A stretch of DNA of 64,000 nt, from NCBI RefSeq assembly GCF_040496035.1, contig NZ_JBEPJZ010000001.1, positions 372,001 through 436,000 of the forward strand. The letters run 5' to 3'. Below the pieces are notes generated by a model. It searched no databases and was not told where the DNA came from. It worked only from the letters and a program-made list of their open reading frames with translations. The position numbers were made by a program, and so were the translations under genes. Source of the stretch: Agromyces sp. SYSU T00194. Lineage in GTDB: Bacteria; Actinomycetota; Actinomycetes; Actinomycetales; Microbacteriaceae. Position 1 is the stretch's first letter; each line of letters begins with the position of its first letter. This document shows, piece by piece, positions 32,853 through 40,471 of the stretch.

Positions 32853-34898
32853 TCAGCCGTCCGCGACGACCTTCAACAGCTCCTCGCCGTACGCCTCGCG
32901 CTTCTTCGCGCCGATGCCGGTGATGCCGTCGAGCTCGGCGATGCTGCCCGGACGAGCCTGCGCCACCGCGCGGAGCGTGGCGTCGCCGAACACGATGTAC
33001 GCCGGGACGCCCTGCGTGCGGGCCTGGTCGGCGCGCCACGCCCGCAGTGCCTCGAACAGCTCCAGCTGTGCGGGCTCGAGGTCGGCCGCCGCGGGCGCTG
33101 CGGCGCGGGAGGCCCGCACCGGCCGATCGGGCTCGGTGCGCAGCGACACGGTGCGCTCACCGGAGAGCACCGCCCCCGAGGCATCCGTCAGCCCCAGCGT
33201 GCCGTACTCGCCCTGCGCCTGGATGAGCCCCTGCGCGAGGAGCTGCCGCACCACGCCCCGCCACTGCTGGTCGCCGAGGTCGTCGCCGATGCCGTAGGTC
33301 GCGAGCCGGTCGTGGCCGTACTGGCGCACGCGCGCCGTGTCGTTGCCGCGCAGGATGTCGATGAGGTGCCCGGCCCCGAAGCGCTGCCGCCGTTCGCGCT
33401 CGAGGCGCACGATCGTCGAGAGCAGCTTCTGCGCGGGGACGGTGCCGTCCCACGACTCGGGCGGCGCGAGGCACGTGTCGCAGTTGCCGCACGGGGTGCT
33501 CTGCTCGCCGAAGTAGCCGAGCAGGTTCTGGCGGCGGCAGCTCACGGTCTCACAGAGCGCGAGCATCGCGTCGAGGTGCTGCTGCATGCGGCGCCGGTGC
33601 GCGAGGTCGCCCGGGCTCTCGTCGATCATGCGGCGCTGCTGCACGACGTCCTGCAGGCCGTACGCGAGCCACGCGGTCGCCGGCTCCCCGTCGCGGCCCG
33701 CACGACCGGTCTCCTGGTAGTACCCCTCGACCGACTTCGGCAGGTCGACGTGGGCGACGAAGCGCACGTCGGGCTTGTCGATGCCCATGCCGAACGCGAT
33801 CGTGGCGACGACCACGACGCCGTCCTCCTGCTGGAACCGGCGCTGGGTCTCGGCGCGCACCTCGGCCGGGAGCCCGGCGTGGTACGGCAGGGCGCGCACG
33901 CCGTTGCCGTCGAGGAACGCGGCGAGCTTCTCGGTGCTGGCTCGCGAGAGCGCGTAGACGATGCCCGAGACCGGGTGCCCCTCGGCGTCGCGGCCCTCGC
34001 GTCGGATGAACTCGAGCAGCTGCTGGCGCACCTGGCGCTTCGACTCGATGCGGTACTGGATGTTCGGGCGGTCGAAGCTCGACACGAAGTGGCGCGCGTC
34101 ACCGAGCGACAGCCGCTCGGTGAGCTCGCGGTGCGTCGCCTCGGTCGCGGTCGCGGTGAGGGCGATGCGCGGCACGTCGGGCCAGCGCTCGGCCAGTTCG
34201 GCGAGCGCGAGGTAGTCGGGGCGGAAGTCGTGGCCCCACTGCGAGACGCAGTGCGCCTCGTCGATGGCGAACAGCGCGATGGAGCCCGACTCGAGCAGGC
34301 GCTTCGCGCCCTCGGTGTTCAGGCGCTCCGGGGCGATGTAGAGCAGGTCGAGCTCGCCGGTGCGGTACGCACGCTCGACCTCGCGCCGTTCGTCGGGCGA
34401 CTGCGAGGAGTTGAGGTAGGCGGCGCGCACGCCGTTGCGCACGAGCGCGTCGACCTGGTCGTGCATGAGCGCGATGAGCGGCGAGACCACCACGCCCGTG
34501 CCGGGACGCAGCAGCGCGGGCACCTGGTAGCAGAGGCTCTTGCCGGCGCCGGTCGGCATGAGCACGACCGCGTCGCCGCCACCCGCGACGTGGGCGATGA
34601 CCTCAGCCTGGTGACCGCGGAACTCGTCGTACCCGAAGACCGCGTGCAACGCCTCGCGCGCGTCGGCGAAGCGGGGCGGGGCGGGTGCCGCAGGCGCGGC
34701 GGCGGGGACCGCGTCGGCCGGGACCGCGTCGGCCGGTACCGCGGTGGCCGGGACCGACGAGACGGCGCCCCCGCCGCCGGGGATCACGGTCTCCCACTCG
34801 GGCTCGGGCGGCGGCACGTCGTCGGGGTCCGGCGGCGGCGCGACGGCGTCGGGGTCCCACCAGTCGTCGTCGGGCGCCGATGCTGCGTTCCAGGTCAC
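32853..34898 (-). CDS. recQ: ATP-dependent DNA helicase RecQ
   Basis: 681 aa. 3'-5' DNA helicase for recombination and repair. Motif 0 Gln in FRGHQAEVI, Walker A MPTGAGKSLCYQVP (about residue 117), DEAH box AIDEAHCVSQWGHDFRPDY, TATA motif, VATIAFGMGIDKPDVR, QETGRAGRDG, zinc-binding Cys cluster (CETVSC...CGNCDTC, about 430-455), winged helix, then HRDC domain at the end (FGDATLRAVA...ITGIGAKKREAYG). An acidic, Pro/Ala-rich tail of about 75 residues with PADAV repeats precedes the helicase core; start GTG 34898. Confidence 0.95.
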   Translation of the reverse strand: MTWNAASAPDDDWWDPDAVAPPPDPDDVPPPEPEWETVIPGGGGAVSSVPATAVPADAVPADAVPAAAPAAPAPPRFADAREALHAVFGYDEFRGHQAEVIAHVAGGGDAVVLMPTGAGKSLCYQVPALLRPGTGVVVSPLIALMHDQVDALVRNGVRAAYLNSSQSPDERREVERAYRTGELDLLYIAPERLNTEGAKRLLESGSIALFAIDEAHCVSQWGHDFRPDYLALAELAERWPDVPRIALTATATEATHRELTERLSLGDARHFVSSFDRPNIQYRIESKRQVRQQLLEFIRREGRDAEGHPVSGIVYALSRASTEKLAAFLDGNGVRALPYHAGLPAEVRAETQRRFQQEDGVVVVATIAFGMGIDKPDVRFVAHVDLPKSVEGYYQETGRAGRDGEPATAWLAYGLQDVVQQRRMIDESPGDLAHRRRMQQHLDAMLALCETVSCRRQNLLGYFGEQSTPCGNCDTCLAPPESWDGTVPAQKLLSTIVRLERERRQRFGAGHLIDILRGNDTARVRQYGHDRLATYGIGDDLGDQQWRGVVRQLLAQGLIQAQGEYGTLGLTDASGAVLSGERTVSLRTEPDRPVRASRAAAPAAADLEPAQLELFEALRAWRADQARTQGVPAYIVFGDATLRAVAQARPGSIAELDGITGIGAKKREAYGEELLKVVADG

Positions 34899-34989
34899 CC
34901 GACGAGCCTAACCAGCCCCGGCGACGAGCGGGCGGGCGAGGCCGCCGCCCCGCCCGCCCTCCCGCCGGGCACGATGTGGAGGAAGCGGC

Positions 34990-35604
34990 TCAGTCGTCGC
35001 CGGAGCCGTCCGGCTTCCGCCGGGTCAGCAGCAGGGTCGCCCCGACCGCCGCCGCGACCGCGAGTGCGGCGCCGCCGATCCAGAGGGCCTCGGCCGGCAC
35101 GGCGAACCCGTCGCCGTCGGCCGCCTCGGAGGCTTCCGCGCCGTCATCGCCCGCGCCGGCGCCGCAGGCGAAGTCGGCCTCGCTCCCCGTGCCCAGCTCG
35201 ACGCCGTCGCCGGGCGCCCAGGTGAACCCGAACTCGCCGGAGATCGGGTGCCCGTCGGTCGACACGGCCTGCCAGGTGACGGTGTACTCGCCCGGGTCGC
35301 CGAGGTCGGTGTCGAGCTCGACGGCCGAGCCCGCCACCACGCCGCATCCGTCGCCGTAGTGCCGGCCGTCGGGGCCGACCACCTGCATGATCGCCCCGTT
35401 GCCGAGGTCGAGCAGCGCATCGTTGGTCGTGACCGAGATCGTGCCGGGCTGCTCGGTCACGGTCGACCCGTCCTCGGGCGCCCAGGCGACCGGGTAGTTG
35501 TGCGCCGCGGCCGGGAGTGCGGGCAGCAGCGCGAGCGCGAGTGCGGCGGCCGCGCCGCCGAGCGCGCCCACGACGCCGCGGCGGCGCGCGTCCCGCACGG
35601 TCAC
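34990..35604 (-). CDS. CopC-domain copper-binding protein, membrane-anchored
   Basis: 204 aa. Signal peptide ending near AAA, so that the mature protein starts at HNYPVAWAPEDG, with an N-terminal His as in CopC copper braces; CopC/YobA-type beta barrel to GEFGFTWAPGDG, then an acidic linker and a C-terminal membrane helix (ALWIGGAALAVAAAVGATLLL) with a basic tail. GTG 35604 overlaps the ycnI stop (GTGA). Binds copper outside the cell; no CopD domain is present. Confidence 0.88.
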   Translation of the reverse strand: MTVRDARRRGVVGALGGAAAALALALLPALPAAAHNYPVAWAPEDGSTVTEQPGTISVTTNDALLDLGNGAIMQVVGPDGRHYGDGCGVVAGSAVELDTDLGDPGEYTVTWQAVSTDGHPISGEFGFTWAPGDGVELGTGSEADFACGAGAGDDGAEASEAADGDGFAVPAEALWIGGAALAVAAAVGATLLLTRRKPDGSGDD

Positions 35605-36323
35605 CGCTTCGCTGCCCCGCGCCGTGCGGTCACGGCGAGCACGATGCCCACCGCACCGACGACGAGTCCGCCGATGCCGAGCACGCGGGCCAGGACGTCG
35701 GACTCCGCGGCATCCGACGCCTCGGACGCCTCGGCGTGGTCGTCGTCGGCGTGCTCGTCCTCGTCGGACTCCGCGGTGCCGTGCGAGTGGGCGTCGCCGG
35801 TCGACTCCGTCACGGTGAAGAAGGGTGCCGCGTTCTCGGGCTCCTCACCGCCGGCCTCGGTCACCTCGGTCCAGAGGTTCTCGCCCTCGGTGCACTCCTG
35901 CACGACCGGGAACACGAGGTCGGTCCCCGCGGCGTCCTCGGGGATGAGCACCTGCATCGAGACGGTGTCGCGGTAGGCGTCGGGCAGCGGCTCGACCGCC
36001 GTGTAGACCACCTGGGCGACGCGCTCGGCGTCCTCGCCGCCGACCGGCTCGGTGACGGTCTCGACGTCCCAGGTCGCGCTGACGGTCGGCTTGACCGCGT
36101 CGACGCCCTCGGGGATCTCGATCGTGAGCGAGGTGGTCGGGGAGCCCTCGCAGCCGTGGCCGACGGCGAAGGTCATCACGGAGTACGACCCGGCGGCCGT
36201 GCCGCTCGGGGTGACCGAGACGTGGGCGCTGGCGGCCAGCGGGGCCGCGAGCGCGAGGAGGGTGCCGCCGCCGAGTGCGGCCGCGGCGAGGGTGGTGGTG
36301 CGGAGGGTGGTGCGGAGGGTCAT
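35601..36323 (-). CDS. ycnI: YcnI-family (DUF1775) copper-related protein
   Basis: 240 aa. Signal peptide ending ASA, mature start HVSVTPSGTAAGSYSVMTF with the His that serves as copper ligand in YcnI, conserved GHGCEGSPTTSLTIEIPEGV, then a His/Asp/Glu-rich segment (DAHSHGTAESDEDEHADDDH) and a C-terminal membrane helix followed by RRGAAKR. Extracytoplasmic copper handling. ATG 36323. Middle gene of a three-gene unit with copC and a membrane protein. Confidence 0.9.
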   Translation of the reverse strand: MTLRTTLRTTTLAAAALGGGTLLALAAPLAASAHVSVTPSGTAAGSYSVMTFAVGHGCEGSPTTSLTIEIPEGVDAVKPTVSATWDVETVTEPVGGEDAERVAQVVYTAVEPLPDAYRDTVSMQVLIPEDAAGTDLVFPVVQECTEGENLWTEVTEAGGEEPENAAPFFTVTESTGDAHSHGTAESDEDEHADDDHAEASEASDAAESDVLARVLGIGGLVVGAVGIVLAVTARRGAAKR

Positions 36324-36403
36324 GGCTGTCCTGTTCGAAGCGCGCGCCGGATCGCTCGCTGGCGCCGGCGCGAAGTGATGGGGGGGGGTGGCGGGGTCGC
36401 GAC

Positions 36404-37021
36404 TCAGGCGACGGATGCCACGGGCGGGCCCCGGTGCCGCAGGCCGGACAGCACGACCAGGGCGGGGCGCATCGACGGGCCGGTCCACGCGACGAGGCGC
36501 GTGCCGGTCGGGACGGGGGCGGGCAGCCGCACCTCGGGCAGCAGCAGCCGGATGGCCGTGGCGGCCGCGCGCGCGAGCGCGGCGACGGCGAGGTCGCCGC
36601 GCTGGAGGGCGACGACCGTGAGCAGCGCCGCGACCGCGTGGGAGACGAGCATCCACGCCGACGCGTGCAGCGTGCTGCCGCCGAGCCCCGCGAGTGCGTC
36701 GTCGAAGATCGCCGGGTCGACGGGTGCGTGGGCGGCGTGGACGCCCGCGGTGGCCGACGTGGCGGCGGACGCGGGCGTGGTCACCGAGAAGAGCGCGTGC
36801 AGCGCGAGCTGGCTGAGCACGGCGCCGGCCGCGGTGCGCGGCAGGCTGGCGGACGGCCCGACGAGGACCATGCAGACGAGTCCGGAGAAGGTCAGCGCGA
36901 GCACGATCGCGAGCCCCCCGGGCGGATGCCCGCCGGCGACCACGTGCGAGAGCGACGCGATCACGGTGGCGGCGGCGGCGACGAACCAGCCGCGCGCGAC
37001 TGCCTGCCACCTGGTGTTCAC
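36404..37021 (-). CDS. Integral membrane protein next to ycnI/copC
   Basis: 205 aa starting at GTG 37021. About five hydrophobic segments (GWFVAAAATVIASLSHVVAGG, LAIVLALTFSGLVCMVLVG and later ones) with several His residues at membrane borders (SHVVAGGHPPGG, GVHAAHAP, LHASAWMLVSH), which is suggestive of metal binding. No named family recognised. It leads the ycnI-copC unit; the 80-bp gap to ycnI contains a run of ten or so G residues near 36380. Confidence 0.7.
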   Translation of the reverse strand: MNTRWQAVARGWFVAAAATVIASLSHVVAGGHPPGGLAIVLALTFSGLVCMVLVGPSASLPRTAAGAVLSQLALHALFSVTTPASAATSATAGVHAAHAPVDPAIFDDALAGLGGSTLHASAWMLVSHAVAALLTVVALQRGDLAVAALARAAATAIRLLLPEVRLPAPVPTGTRLVAWTGPSMRPALVVLSGLRHRGPPVASVA

Positions 37022-37041
37022 GCCGACAGCCTACGTGAACG

Positions 37042-37084
37042 CGCCGCGGCCCCGCGCACCGGTGCGGTGCGCGGGGCCGCGGCG
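37042..37084. terminator. Strong terminator hairpin
   Basis: Perfect 19-bp stem at 37042-37060 and 37066-37084 with a 5-nt loop GGTGC. It follows the stop of the 5'-nucleotidase gene and insulates the copper operon downstream. Confidence 0.85.
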
Positions 37085-37098
37085 TGCGATCGGTCGCG

Positions 37099-39093
37099 TC
37101 AGAGCGGAGCGACGTCGAGCGTGAAGGAACTCGTCGTCCCGGTGCTCGGCACCACGATATCGAACGTGGTGAGGCCGGTGTTCCCCGGCACGTCCACGAT
37201 GACGGTCGCCGTGCCGACCTCGTCGGTCGTCGGCGTGTAGGCGGTGTCGATCGGCGCACTGCCGACCAGCACCCCGCCCACGTAGACCTCGGCCACGTCG
37301 GCGTCGGTCTCGTCGCGCGTGAAGTCGAGCGAGGAGAGCTCGACGGTCACCTGCGCGCCGCCCGCGACGGTCGTTCCGCCGGGCACGTGCACGCCCACCG
37401 CACGCTGCGCGAGGTCGGGCGCGGCGCTGCCCATCGCGGCGAAGTAGTCGACCATCGACTGCAGGTCGATCTTGCCGCTGTCGGACACGTTCGTGCCGGC
37501 GGCGAAGGTGCTGAAGTTGTCACCGCCCGAGGCGAGGAACGAGTTCACGCCGACCGAGTAGGTGTCACCGGGCAGGACGGGCGAGCCGGCGAGCCACATC
37601 TCGGTGATCTTGTCGCCGTCGAGACCCTCGGGGTCGTAGGTGTAGGTGAAGTCCGCGCTCGCGCCGAGCTTCAGGAACGGCCGCGAGGCGCCTGCGGGCT
37701 GCCACTGCTCCTCGAGCACCTGCTTGAGCTGTGCGCCCGTGAGGTCCATGGACACGAGGGTGTTCGCGAACGGCTGCACGCCGGCCGCCTCCGCGTAGGT
37801 CACCTCGCCGGAGGCCAGGTCGGCGCGCAGGCCGCCCGGGTTCATGAAGGTGACGTCCACGTCGCGCGTGCCGTCGACGTTCAACGCCCAGAGCTGCACG
37901 TCGGCGACGAAGTTGCCGAGCGTGGACTCGCCGCCGCGGTTCTCCGGGAAGGAGGTCGAGGTGGCCGGGTCGGCCGCGACCGCGCGCCCGAAGTTCGCAT
38001 CGGCGGTGCCGAGCACCACGCTGCCGAGCTCGTCGGCGACGGCGACCGCGTCGTCCACGATGCGCTGGACCTTGTTGTCCTCCTTGTAGGCGTAGCCGAC
38101 GACATCGCCCTCGGCATCGCGCACGGCGACGTCGTAGACGGTGTTGTGCATCGAGACGATGGAGTCGCTCAGGGTGTCGTACTCGATCACCATGTTGCTG
38201 AACTTCTGCCCGTACTGGCCGCTGGAGATCACCGGTCGACCGTCGATGACGTGGTTGTACGCCAGGTGGGTGTGGCCGGAGACGATCGCGTCGATGTTGT
38301 CGTTGGCGTTCAGCACGATGTCGCCGAACCGCGAGGCCGGGTCGATCGCCGACGCGAGGCTCGTGGTCGCCGCGCCCTCGTGGACGAGCATGACGACGAT
38401 GTCGGCCTCGCCGTTCGCGGCGACGCCGTCGCTCAGCTGGTCGGCCACGCGGTTCGCGGCCGCCACCGGCGACCCCACGTCGATCGTCGCGATGCCGGCG
38501 GGGCTCACCAGCGACGGGAGCTCGTCGGTGACCGCGCCGACGAAGCCGATGCTCACGCCCTTGAAGTCCTGCACCCAGTACTCGGGGAGCGCCGGGTCAT
38601 CGGTGCCCTTCTCGTAGATGTTCGCGCCCAGGTACTCCCAGTCGGCGAGCGGCATCACGCGGTCGGTGAGGTCGGCGAAGCCGAGGTCGAACTCGTGGTT
38701 GCCGACCGCGCTGACGTCGAGCCCCATCTGGTTGAGGGCGGCGATGGTCGGCTCGTCCTGCTGGATGAACGAGGTGAACGTCGAGGCGCCGATCATGTCG
38801 CCCGCGGCGGCGAACACCGTGTTGGTGTTGCCGCGCGAGAACTCCTTCACGGCGCCGGCGAGCGCCGCAGCGCCGCCGGTGGAGCCGGACTGCTCGAGGC
38901 GGCCGTGGAAGTCGTTCACCGTCATCAGGTTGATCTCGGTGATCTTCTGCTTCCCGGCCGGCGGTGCGGCCTGGGCGGTCATCGCGCCGCCGAGGGTGAG
39001 CGCGGCGGCGGCCGCGACGGCCACCGTCCCCGCGGCGAGGCGTCGGCCCCGACGTGATGTGCGGGCCGGTGCGCCGGCCGTCCTGTGCTGCAT
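37099..39093 (-). CDS. Secreted 5'-nucleotidase/2',3'-cyclic phosphodiesterase family protein
   Basis: 664 aa. Sec signal (RRLAAGTVAVAAAAALTLGG...AQA), then a calcineurin-like metallophosphatase domain with NDFHGRLE, GDMIGAS, VGNHEFDLG and SGHTHLAYNH metal motifs (residues about 55-260), then the 5'-nucleotidase C-terminal domain with NPGGLRADL and SFLASGGDNFSTF substrate-stacking loops, and a C-terminal Ig-like segment (about 560-664). Degrades extracellular nucleotides to release phosphate and nucleosides. AAGGAG lies 10 bp before ATG 39093. No sortase or lipid anchor seen. Confidence 0.92.
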   Translation of the reverse strand: MQHRTAGAPARTSRRGRRLAAGTVAVAAAAALTLGGAMTAQAAPPAGKQKITEINLMTVNDFHGRLEQSGSTGGAAALAGAVKEFSRGNTNTVFAAAGDMIGASTFTSFIQQDEPTIAALNQMGLDVSAVGNHEFDLGFADLTDRVMPLADWEYLGANIYEKGTDDPALPEYWVQDFKGVSIGFVGAVTDELPSLVSPAGIATIDVGSPVAAANRVADQLSDGVAANGEADIVVMLVHEGAATTSLASAIDPASRFGDIVLNANDNIDAIVSGHTHLAYNHVIDGRPVISSGQYGQKFSNMVIEYDTLSDSIVSMHNTVYDVAVRDAEGDVVGYAYKEDNKVQRIVDDAVAVADELGSVVLGTADANFGRAVAADPATSTSFPENRGGESTLGNFVADVQLWALNVDGTRDVDVTFMNPGGLRADLASGEVTYAEAAGVQPFANTLVSMDLTGAQLKQVLEEQWQPAGASRPFLKLGASADFTYTYDPEGLDGDKITEMWLAGSPVLPGDTYSVGVNSFLASGGDNFSTFAAGTNVSDSGKIDLQSMVDYFAAMGSAAPDLAQRAVGVHVPGGTTVAGGAQVTVELSSLDFTRDETDADVAEVYVGGVLVGSAPIDTAYTPTTDEVGTATVIVDVPGNTGLTTFDIVVPSTGTTSSFTLDVAPL

Positions 39094-39409
39094 GTTCCGG
39101 GTACTCCTTCGTTGCGGATCCGACACCGGCGTCGCCGGGCGACGCGTCCGAAGGGTGCCGGACCCGGACCCGAGGGCCCCGGTGCGCGGCGTCCCCTCCG
39201 ACCGCACGGTGTCCCCGACCACGGGCAGGGTGGCAGGGGGTGCTGTTCACACTAGGGACCGCATGGGGCACTGCCAAGGCCCCGGCGACGCACAGAACTC
39301 GCAATTCACGACGATTTCATGCACGAGTCCGTCGCCGGTGCGCAGATGTGCACGCGAAGCGGTGCGCTGCGCTCAGATGAGCGCCGCGCGTCGCCGCTAC
39401 GCTGAGCGG
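39094..39409. other. Divergent intergenic region
   Basis: 316 bp between two divergent genes. It contains the AAGGAG site of the 5'-nucleotidase gene (39104-39109). The more AT-rich stretch 39280-39330 probably carries the promoters, but I see no confident -35/-10 pair, RNA gene or long repeat. Confidence 0.4.
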
Positions 39410-40444
39410 ATGCTCACGGTCGTGATCGGGCTCGCCGGCGCCCTCGTGTACGGCGCGGCCGACTTCCTCGGCGGGCTCGCCGCCCGACGGGTCAGCGCCC
39501 TGCTCGCCACGGCGGTCGCGGCCTCCTCCGGGCTCGTCGCCCTCCTGGTCGCGTACCCGTTCGTCGGCGGCGAGTGGCACCGCGAGGACGTGCTGCTCGG
39601 CGCCCTGTCGGGCGTCGCCGGCGCGATCGCCCTCACCCTCCTGTACGCCTGCCTGGCCGTCGGGCCGATGAGCATCCTCTCCCCGCTCACCGCCGTGGTC
39701 TCGGCCATCGTGCCGATGGCGTGGGGACTCGCGGCCGGCGAGGCCCTCGCGTCGATCGGCTACGTGGCGCTGGGGCTCGCGCTCGTCGCCGTCGTCCTGG
39801 TCGGGTTCGTCCCCGAGCAGGGTGCCGTGCGACCGAGCGTGCGCGGCATCGCGATGGCGATCGGCGCCGGCACGGCGATCGGGGCGTTCCTGATCATCAT
39901 CGACGGCACGAGCGACGCCAGCGGCATCGTGCCCCTGGTGCTGAACCGCTCCGTCAGCGTGGCCGTGATGACCACCGCGCTGGCCGTACTCGTGCTCGTG
40001 GCCCGGAGCCGCTCCCGCGCGTGGTCGAGGCGGGCGGCGGATGCGGCGGGGGCACGCGCGTCCGACGACGAGCCGATCGCGGCGGAGGCGGCGCACGCGG
40101 CCGGAGCGGCGGGCGTCGCGGTGCACGCGGCGGCGCGCGAGGACGACGCCGGGCCGCGGGACGCGGCGGGTGCCGCACCGCGGACGTTCACGCTGCGCAC
40201 GCCCGGCATGGCCCGTGGCATCCGCTTCGCCCTCGCCTGCGGGGTCGTCGACGTCGCCGCGAACGTGCTGCTGCTCGTAGGGCTCCGCATCGGCGACCTC
40301 ACGGTCGTGAGCGTGCTGACCGCGATGTACCCGGCCGGAACGATCCTGCTGGCGGCGATCGTGCTGCGCGAGCGCATCGCGCCGGTGCAGTGGGTCGGGC
40401 TCGCGCTCGCGATCACGGCGGCCGCGATGCTCGCCGCGGCGTAG
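39410..40444 (+). CDS. EamA/DMT-family transporter with central loop
   Basis: 344 aa with ten membrane segments in two EamA repeats (LTVVIGLAGALVYGAADFLGG start; VVSVLTAMYPAGTILLAAIVL near the end). Between segments six and seven there is a cytoplasmic loop of about 80 residues, Ala/Asp-rich (residues about 200-270), longer than usual. Solute unknown. ATG 39410. Confidence 0.85.
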   Translation: MLTVVIGLAGALVYGAADFLGGLAARRVSALLATAVAASSGLVALLVAYPFVGGEWHREDVLLGALSGVAGAIALTLLYACLAVGPMSILSPLTAVVSAIVPMAWGLAAGEALASIGYVALGLALVAVVLVGFVPEQGAVRPSVRGIAMAIGAGTAIGAFLIIIDGTSDASGIVPLVLNRSVSVAVMTTALAVLVLVARSRSRAWSRRAADAAGARASDDEPIAAEAAHAAGAAGVAVHAAAREDDAGPRDAAGAAPRTFTLRTPGMARGIRFALACGVVDVAANVLLLVGLRIGDLTVVSVLTAMYPAGTILLAAIVLRERIAPVQWVGLALAITAAAMLAAA

Positions 40445-40471
40445 CATCCGCTCGCGGTCGCGTGCCGGTCG

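Noticed and set aside
29860..33297. A plus-strand open frame of more than 1100 codons
   Set aside because: It is antisense to the acyl-CoA oxidase, two membrane-protein genes and recQ, lacks any recognisable motif and has the Arg/Val/Glu-skewed composition of a shadow frame in G+C-rich DNA.
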